From assembly GCA_050734915.1 (NCBI GenBank), contig JBOHUX010000003.1:1-34209 (forward strand): a DNA stretch of 34,209 nucleotides, written 5' to 3'. Position 1 is the stretch's first letter; each line of letters begins with the position of its first letter. This DNA comes from JBOHUX01 sp050734915 (GTDB lineage Bacteria; Chloroflexota; Dormibacteria; Dormibacterales; Dormibacteraceae). A model generated the notes under the pieces. That model had not been told where the DNA came from and did no database searches. It worked only from the letters and a program-made list of their open reading frames with translations. The translations under genes were made by a program, and so were the position numbers. Positions 30,423 to 34,209 of this stretch are shown here, one piece after another.

Positions 30423-31238
30423 GTGCGGATCCGGGACTCGGCCATCATCATCACAGGCGCGTCGAGCGGCATCGGCGAGGCGGCGGCGCTCGCCTTCGCG
30501 GGCAAGGGTGCCCGCCTGGCGCTCTGCGCGCGTCGCCTCGACCGGCTGCAGGCGGTGGCGGAGGCCTGCCGTCTGGCGGGCTCACCCGAGGTCACCACCC
30601 GGCGCGTCGATGTCAGGCGGCGCGAGCAGGCGCATTCGTTCGTGGCGGCCGCCATCCGGGACTTCGAACGGATCGACGCGCTGGTCAACAACGCGGGCTT
30701 CGGGTGGCACGGGCGCTTCCAGGAGATGCCGCCCGAGAAGGTGATCTCGATGCTCGAGACCAACATCGCCGGCCTCGTCTGGACGACGCAGGCCGCCCTC
30801 CCCCACATGCTGGCTCGGCGCGAGGGCGTGATCCTCAACGTGGCGTCCATCGTGGGATTCCGGGCCAATCCCTACTCCGCCCTCTACTCGGCGACCAAGC
30901 ATGCCGTGGTCGGGATGTCACACGCCCTCCGGGGGGAGCTGAGTGGAAGCGGGGTCAAGGTCTCGGTGGTCTATCCGGCCTCGACCCGGACGGAGTTCTT
31001 CACCGACTTCGAGCATCCCGTCAACCCGGGACCGATGTGGTCGTCGCGCTCGGTGGCACGCCTGATCGTCCGCACCGTCCGGCGCCCGCGCCGCGACGTC
31101 ATCGTGTTCCCTTGGCGCCTGGTCCAGGCTGCGGAGCCCCTCCTCGGGGGCTTCGGCGACCACGCCGCGGGCGAGATGATGCGCCGGGCCTCCCCCGACC
31201 TCCGCGGCCCGGGAGAGCTGCCCCCCGACATCACATAG
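30423..31238 (+). CDS. Short-chain dehydrogenase/reductase
   Basis: 271 aa. The classical SDR motifs are all present: cofactor loop TGASSGIG, ARR after strand 2 (suggesting NADP), NNAG (about residue 90), the catalytic Ser in NVASIVG, and YSATK with the Tyr-Lys pair. The family reduces carbonyls or oxidises alcohols; the substrate is not predictable. The C-terminal extension after VIVFPWRLVQAAEPLLGG resembles SDRs associated with membrane or lipid metabolism. It starts with GTG directly after a -10 box. Its 3' end overlaps the convergent DUF72 gene by 8 nt. Confidence 0.93.
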   Translation: MRIRDSAIIITGASSGIGEAAALAFAGKGARLALCARRLDRLQAVAEACRLAGSPEVTTRRVDVRRREQAHSFVAAAIRDFERIDALVNNAGFGWHGRFQEMPPEKVISMLETNIAGLVWTTQAALPHMLARREGVILNVASIVGFRANPYSALYSATKHAVVGMSHALRGELSGSGVKVSVVYPASTRTEFFTDFEHPVNPGPMWSSRSVARLIVRTVRRPRRDVIVFPWRLVQAAEPLLGGFGDHAAGEMMRRASPDLRGPGELPPDIT

Positions 31239-32145
31239 CGGGCGCCTCGCCGCCAGGAGCCGACTCCAGCAGGCGCTCCATCTGGTGCGCGTTGCGAACG
31301 CTGTAGTTCGAATAGTTGTTGTTCATGATCGCGTGGACCTCGCGCGCGGTCTCCTCCATGCGCCTGATCCGGGGCACCCATTCCCGGAGCTCGTCGTCCG
31401 AGTAGAGATGGCGGAAGCGGACGCTGGGGGGCGCCCCCTTCTGATCCCAGGTCGCGCGGTTGCGCCCGTGGAAGCGAACCACCGCCAGCTGTCTGGAGGT
31501 GACCTCCTGGCTGGGCGGCATGCTGGTGGGGAAGCCCTGCGGCGCGTCGACCGTCACATAGGGGATGTCGAGCGAGCGCAGGAAGGCAGCCGTGCCTGCG
31601 GCGTGCTCACCGTCCATCCAGTCCCGCCGTCGGAACTCGACCGCGATCGGGATCCCGAACAGCCGCTCCTGGCACGACTCGATGTAGGCGAGCGAGCGGC
31701 GGCTGGGCATGAACCAGGGCGGGAACTGGAAGAAGACCGCGCCCAGCTTGCCGGCCGCCCGCAGTGGCTCGAGGGCGTCGCGGAAGGCATCCCAGGCCGC
31801 GTCCACGACCTCATCGGGGGCCTTCTCGAGGTAGAGGTTCTTGCGCTGGAGCTCGGGCTCGAGCTGTTCGCGGATCTCTCGCGGCAGCGCGTTGGGTCGG
31901 GTCGGGTGGTGGGTGAACAGCGAGAAGGCCTTGACGTCGAATAGGAAGCCTTCCGGTGTCCACCCGGCCCAGCGCTCGAGGTTGCGGCGGCTGGCCATCC
32001 CGTAGTACGTGCTGTCCACCTCGACCATCGGGAACTGGCTCGAGTAGAAGCGCAGCCGGTCCTCGGAGGAGCTGCAGCCGGACGGGTAGAAGCCGCTCTC
32101 GATGAGGGATCTGTCAATCCATCCGGCGATGCCGCAGCGGACCAA
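31231..32145 (-). CDS. DUF72 (YecE-like) TIM-barrel protein
   Basis: 304 aa. The start VRCGIAGWIDRSLIESGFYP, VEVDSTYYGM, FDVKAFSLFTHHPTRP, GAVFFQFPPWF and AVEFRRRDWM are diagnostic DUF72 blocks, and the end VHAIMNNNYSNYSVRNA matches the usual NN-x-x-x-xA-x-NA region. DUF72 proteins adopt a TIM-barrel fold of uncertain biochemical role. The TTG start at 32145 lies 6 nt after the stop of the upstream small gene, so they are cotranscribed; no earlier standard start is available. The 3' end overlaps the convergent SDR gene by 8 nt. Confidence 0.92.
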   Translation of the reverse strand: MVRCGIAGWIDRSLIESGFYPSGCSSSEDRLRFYSSQFPMVEVDSTYYGMASRRNLERWAGWTPEGFLFDVKAFSLFTHHPTRPNALPREIREQLEPELQRKNLYLEKAPDEVVDAAWDAFRDALEPLRAAGKLGAVFFQFPPWFMPSRRSLAYIESCQERLFGIPIAVEFRRRDWMDGEHAAGTAAFLRSLDIPYVTVDAPQGFPTSMPPSQEVTSRQLAVVRFHGRNRATWDQKGAPPSVRFRHLYSDDELREWVPRIRRMEETAREVHAIMNNNYSNYSVRNAHQMERLLESAPGGEAPAM

Positions 32146-32151
32146 GCCCTG

Positions 32152-32400
32152 CTAGCCGCGGCGGAGCCGGTCGAGTGCCGCCGCGATCCCCTCCCCCAGC
32201 GCATCCCGGTCCGTGCGCGCCCCCGCCAGCTCCTCGCGGAGGCGTCGGTTCTCCGCCTCCAGCGTCTCGAGGCGGGGGTCCGGACGTCCGAACCGGGCTC
32301 GCAGCTCCTCCGCCTCGAGGCGTAGGCGCTGGGCCTCGATCTTGAGCGTCCGGTTGTCGGCCAGAAGGGACTGGATCACGTCTCCCTTCGGCTCCGCCAT
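32152..32400 (-). CDS. Small coiled-coil protein
   Basis: 82 aa. TGAGGG lies before ATG 32400 and overlaps the stop of the upstream gene. Leucines recur at heptad-like spacing through LLADNRTLKIEAQRLRLEAEELRARF and LETLEAENRRLREEL, so the protein should form a parallel coiled coil, possibly a dimer. No enzymatic motif is present. It sits between a 100-aa unknown gene and the DUF72 gene in a three-gene operon and may be an adaptor for one of these. Confidence 0.7.
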   Translation of the reverse strand: MAEPKGDVIQSLLADNRTLKIEAQRLRLEAEELRARFGRPDPRLETLEAENRRLREELAGARTDRDALGEGIAAALDRLRRG

Positions 32401-32408
32401 CGAGGCCC

Positions 32409-32711
32409 TCAGCGGGTCGCGGGGCGGGAGTCGCCGGCCACGTACCGGCAGAGCCCGGGCTGGAACTCCCGCAGGCGCAGATGCTCCATCTCCCCCTTGA
32501 CGTAGCGGGCCTTGATGGCCAGCGATCTGGTCACGCCGGCGGTCTCGTGCGGGAACCGGTAGAGGCGGCCGTGGTCAACGAGCAGGCAGAGGGAGAGGAC
32601 GCGGCCGGAGGGCTCCACGACGTGCTTGTAGCAGGGAACGGTGCGGCGGGCGATCTCCCGCTTGGGGAGGCCGTTGACGCGGCCGGCAACAAGATCGATC
32701 GGGCTGCGCAT
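32409..32711 (-). CDS. Conserved-looking protein of unknown function, 100 aa
   Basis: The start is ATG 32711, 8 nt after TAGGAT (32725-32720), a leaderless-type start. The product contains VPCYKHVVEPSGRVLSLCLLVDHGRLYRFPHETAG and a C-terminal YVKGEMEHLRLREFQPGLCRY, with an alternation suggesting beta strands; its ends are basic. There are three cysteines but no CxxC. I do not recognise the family. It heads an operon with the coiled-coil and DUF72 genes. Confidence 0.65.
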   Translation of the reverse strand: MRSPIDLVAGRVNGLPKREIARRTVPCYKHVVEPSGRVLSLCLLVDHGRLYRFPHETAGVTRSLAIKARYVKGEMEHLRLREFQPGLCRYVAGDSRPATR

Positions 32712-32719
32712 CTCAGGAG

Positions 32720-32725
32720 ATCCTA
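32720..32725 (-). promoter_or_regulatory. -10 box TAGGAT, leaderless-type start of the DUF72 operon
   Basis: TAGGAT ends 8 nt before ATG 32711 on the minus strand. Confidence 0.5.
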
Positions 32726-32768
32726 CCGCGCCCAGGCCGGCCCCCGGCGGGACGTTAAGCGGGCCGGG

Positions 32769-33518
32769 CTAGGCGGGCCGGGCCGGCGCGGGAGCGAACG
32801 TCGAGCTGGGGCAGAAATCGTTGAGCGCGCAGACTTCGCAGCGGGGCCGGCGGGCGGCGCAGACGCGCCGGCCGTGGAGGATGAGCCGCAGTGACAGCCC
32901 CGTCCACTCGCGGGCGGGGACCATGGCGCAGACCTGGGCCTCGATCTTCTCCGGATCGCGGGTGGCCACCAGCCGGAGGCGGTTGCCGAGCCGGTTGACG
33001 TGGGTGTCCACCGGGAAGCCGGGGATGTCGAAGGCGACGCCCAGGATCACGTTGGCCGTCTTGCGCCCGATGCCGGGGAGCGTGACGAGCGCCTCCATGC
33101 TGCTGGGCACCTCCCCGTCGAAGCGCTCCACCAGGGCGCGGGCGCAGGCGATGATGGCCCGGGTCTTGTTCCGGAAGAATCCGGTCGGCCTGATCAGCTC
33201 CTCGACCCGGGCGGGGTCGGCGGCGGCCAGGTCGAGCGCGGTCGGGTAGCGGCGGAAGAGATGGGGGGTGACCTCATTGACCCGCCGGTCTGTGGTCTGT
33301 GCCGACAGGATGGTCGCCACCAGGAGCTGGAAGGCGCCCCTGTGCTCGAGCTCGCAGGCGGCGGGATACATCTCCGCCAGTCGTTCGACAGTCGTCGCGG
33401 CGCGTTTCCTGGCTCCCCGCGGAGGCGGCGGCCGCATGAGCCGGGCGGCTGCCCTCTTGCGGGCGGCGGCCCCCTTCGCCCTCTGGGCGCCCCGGGCGGC
33501 GGAGGCGGCGGGGGACAT
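32769..33518 (-). CDS. nth: Endonuclease III (DNA glycosylase/AP lyase)
   Basis: 249 aa. It removes oxidised pyrimidines from DNA and cuts at abasic sites. Motifs are LVATILSAQTTDRRVNEVTPHLF, the helix-hairpin-helix LPGIGRKTANVIL with the catalytic Lys, and VDTHVNRLGNRL with the catalytic Asp. The Fe-S cluster loop C-x6-C-x2-C-x5-C is complete (CAARRPRCEVCALNDFC). An Ala/Arg-rich N-terminal extension of about 40 residues precedes the core; Met28 is an alternative start. ATG 33518 is 2 nt after the yqeY-like stop, so the two genes form an operon. Confidence 0.96.
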   Translation of the reverse strand: MSPAASAARGAQRAKGAAARKRAAARLMRPPPPRGARKRAATTVERLAEMYPAACELEHRGAFQLLVATILSAQTTDRRVNEVTPHLFRRYPTALDLAAADPARVEELIRPTGFFRNKTRAIIACARALVERFDGEVPSSMEALVTLPGIGRKTANVILGVAFDIPGFPVDTHVNRLGNRLRLVATRDPEKIEAQVCAMVPAREWTGLSLRLILHGRRVCAARRPRCEVCALNDFCPSSTFAPAPARPA

Positions 33519-33520
33519 GG

Positions 33521-33985
33521 TCAGGACCCGAGGACGCGTCGCGCCACCGCCGCGATCCGGCCGCCCTCCGCCCGCCCCCCGAGCCGCGCCGTCGCGGTCT
33601 TCATGACCGATCCCAACGCTCCCGGTCCAGACGGTCCCAGCTCGGCGACGACGCGCCGGATCTCAGCCTCCAGCTCCGCATCCCCGAGAGGCTCGGGCAG
33701 GTAGGAGCGGAGCACCTCCGCCTCGGCCTCCTCGGCCTGGGCCCGCGCCTCGCGGGCACCGGTCCGGAACGCCTGGGCCGCCTCGTCGCGCTTCTTGACC
33801 TCCCGGCGCAGGATCCTCAGGACGAGCTCATCGTCGATCTCTCCGGAGCGCCCCCTCTCCTTGCTGGCGTTGACCAGTTCGCTCTTGAGCAGGCCGAGCG
33901 CGCGAAGCCCGGCCTCATCGCGACTTCGGCGCGCATTCGCAAGATCGACCTCGACTCGCGCGTACAAAGAGGTGTGCGGGGTCAC
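33521..33985 (-). CDS. GatB/YqeY domain protein
   Basis: 154 aa. The family resembles the tail of the GatB subunit of the tRNA amidotransferase; its role is unclear. Conserved features are ARVEVDLANARRSRDEAGLRALGLLKSEL near the start, VLRILRREVKKRDEAAQAF, the YLPEPLGDAELEAEI linker and a final helical bundle with DxGxVMK-like LGSVMKTATARLGGRAEGG. GTG 33985 is the start; a GACAAT sequence (33999-33994) lies 8 nt upstream, close to but not matching the leaderless pattern seen elsewhere. It is the first gene of an operon with nth. Confidence 0.9.
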   Translation of the reverse strand: MTPHTSLYARVEVDLANARRSRDEAGLRALGLLKSELVNASKERGRSGEIDDELVLRILRREVKKRDEAAQAFRTGAREARAQAEEAEAEVLRSYLPEPLGDAELEAEIRRVVAELGPSGPGALGSVMKTATARLGGRAEGGRIAAVARRVLGS

Positions 33986-34032
33986 GTGGGGCGATTGTCA
34001 CACACGGAACCGACCGGGAATAGGCGGCCAGT

Positions 34033-34209
34033 GTGCCACTGCTGATCGGCCCTCTGGTGGCCGTGATCGGCGTGCTGGCCGCCGCCTACGTCCTGAGGGG
34101 GCGGGCGAAGCGTCGCCAGTCCTTCTACTCGACGGTGCTCGCCGATCGCAAGCAGCGCGCCCGGGAGAAGCGCGACCACGCGCTCGGCAGCGTCGCGCCG
34201 GCGGTGCGG
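34033..34209 (+). CDS. Partial small membrane protein (3' end outside window)
   Basis: Fifty-nine codons are open to the window edge from GTG 34033. Residues 2-20 (PLLIGPLVAVIGVLAAAYV) form a membrane helix, followed by basic residues (RGRAKRRQ) and a charged stretch (ADRKQRAREKRD), implying a cytoplasmic C-terminal part. The codon pattern matches coding DNA. I do not recognise the family. No Shine-Dalgarno site is seen; the start is 47 nt from the divergent yqeY-like start. Confidence 0.55.
   Translation, partial: MPLLIGPLVAVIGVLAAAYVLRGRAKRRQSFYSTVLADRKQRAREKRDHALGSVAPAVR

Noticed and set aside
1..34209. CRISPR arrays, tRNA or rRNA genes, insertion sequences, phage genes
   Set aside because: No regularly spaced repeats, transposase or integrase motifs, or structural RNA signatures were found; the only tandem repeat is the 21-bp duplication in the GT2 gene.

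Overview
This is a GC-rich (roughly 70% by eye) bacterial chromosome window with densely packed genes, about 29 protein-coding genes including one apparent remnant and two cut by the window edges. No rRNA, tRNA, insertion sequence or CRISPR array was seen. The gene set (LigB-like ATP-dependent DNA ligase, fused MoaD-MoaE, CGNR zinc-finger regulator, ATP-type PEP carboxykinase, glycogen-to-trehalose enzymes), the GC content and the frequent TANNNT box 6-8 nt upstream of GTG/ATG starts suggest a high-GC soil bacterium of the Chloroflexota/Dormibacterota-like or Actinomycetota type. That placement is inference.

Left part (1-6.4 kb): a partial small gene on the minus strand has a near-consensus promoter. 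A plus-strand operon follows: a SufR-like regulator, NAD(P)H-hydrate epimerase, a beta-CASP-like MBL exonuclease and a methyltransferase. Next come a convergent zinc-ribbon protein of unknown function and a second plus-strand operon of an archaeal/LigB-type ATP-dependent DNA ligase with an MBL hydrolase. The exonuclease and ligase, 1.4 kb apart, may form a DNA-repair end-processing pair.

6.6-19.6 kb: a CPA1 Na+/H+ antiporter, a small unknown gene whose ribosome-binding site lies in a hairpin, and an O-methyltransferase remnant. A long minus-strand run follows, read right to left: LysR regulator, GT2 and GT87-like glycosyltransferases, UPF0173 hydrolase, a VWA protein, PEP carboxykinase and fused molybdopterin synthase. 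The LysR gene is divergent from an acyl-CoA carboxyltransferase across an 89-bp region holding a long inverted repeat. A CGNR regulator closes this part.

19.6-28.8 kb: a comparatively AT-rich island with a 14-bp palindrome precedes an unlisted 50-codon gene with a strong Shine-Dalgarno site. A GH15 glucoamylase-like gene is divergent from a treY-treZ-malQ operon whose genes overlap by 1-4 nt. Together these enzymes can turn alpha-glucans into trehalose and glucose; no treX is present. The divergent promoter region holds two identical palindromic decamers 53 bp apart and a third palindrome. A YgjP-like metalloprotease follows.

28.8-34.2 kb: a zinc alcohol dehydrogenase, a membrane-anchored unknown protein, a short-chain dehydrogenase, an operon of two small unknown proteins plus a DUF72 protein, a yqeY-nth operon, and the start of another small membrane protein.

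Two classes of translation start stand out: genes with a clear Shine-Dalgarno site, and genes with none but a -10-like box at the distance expected for leaderless mRNAs.
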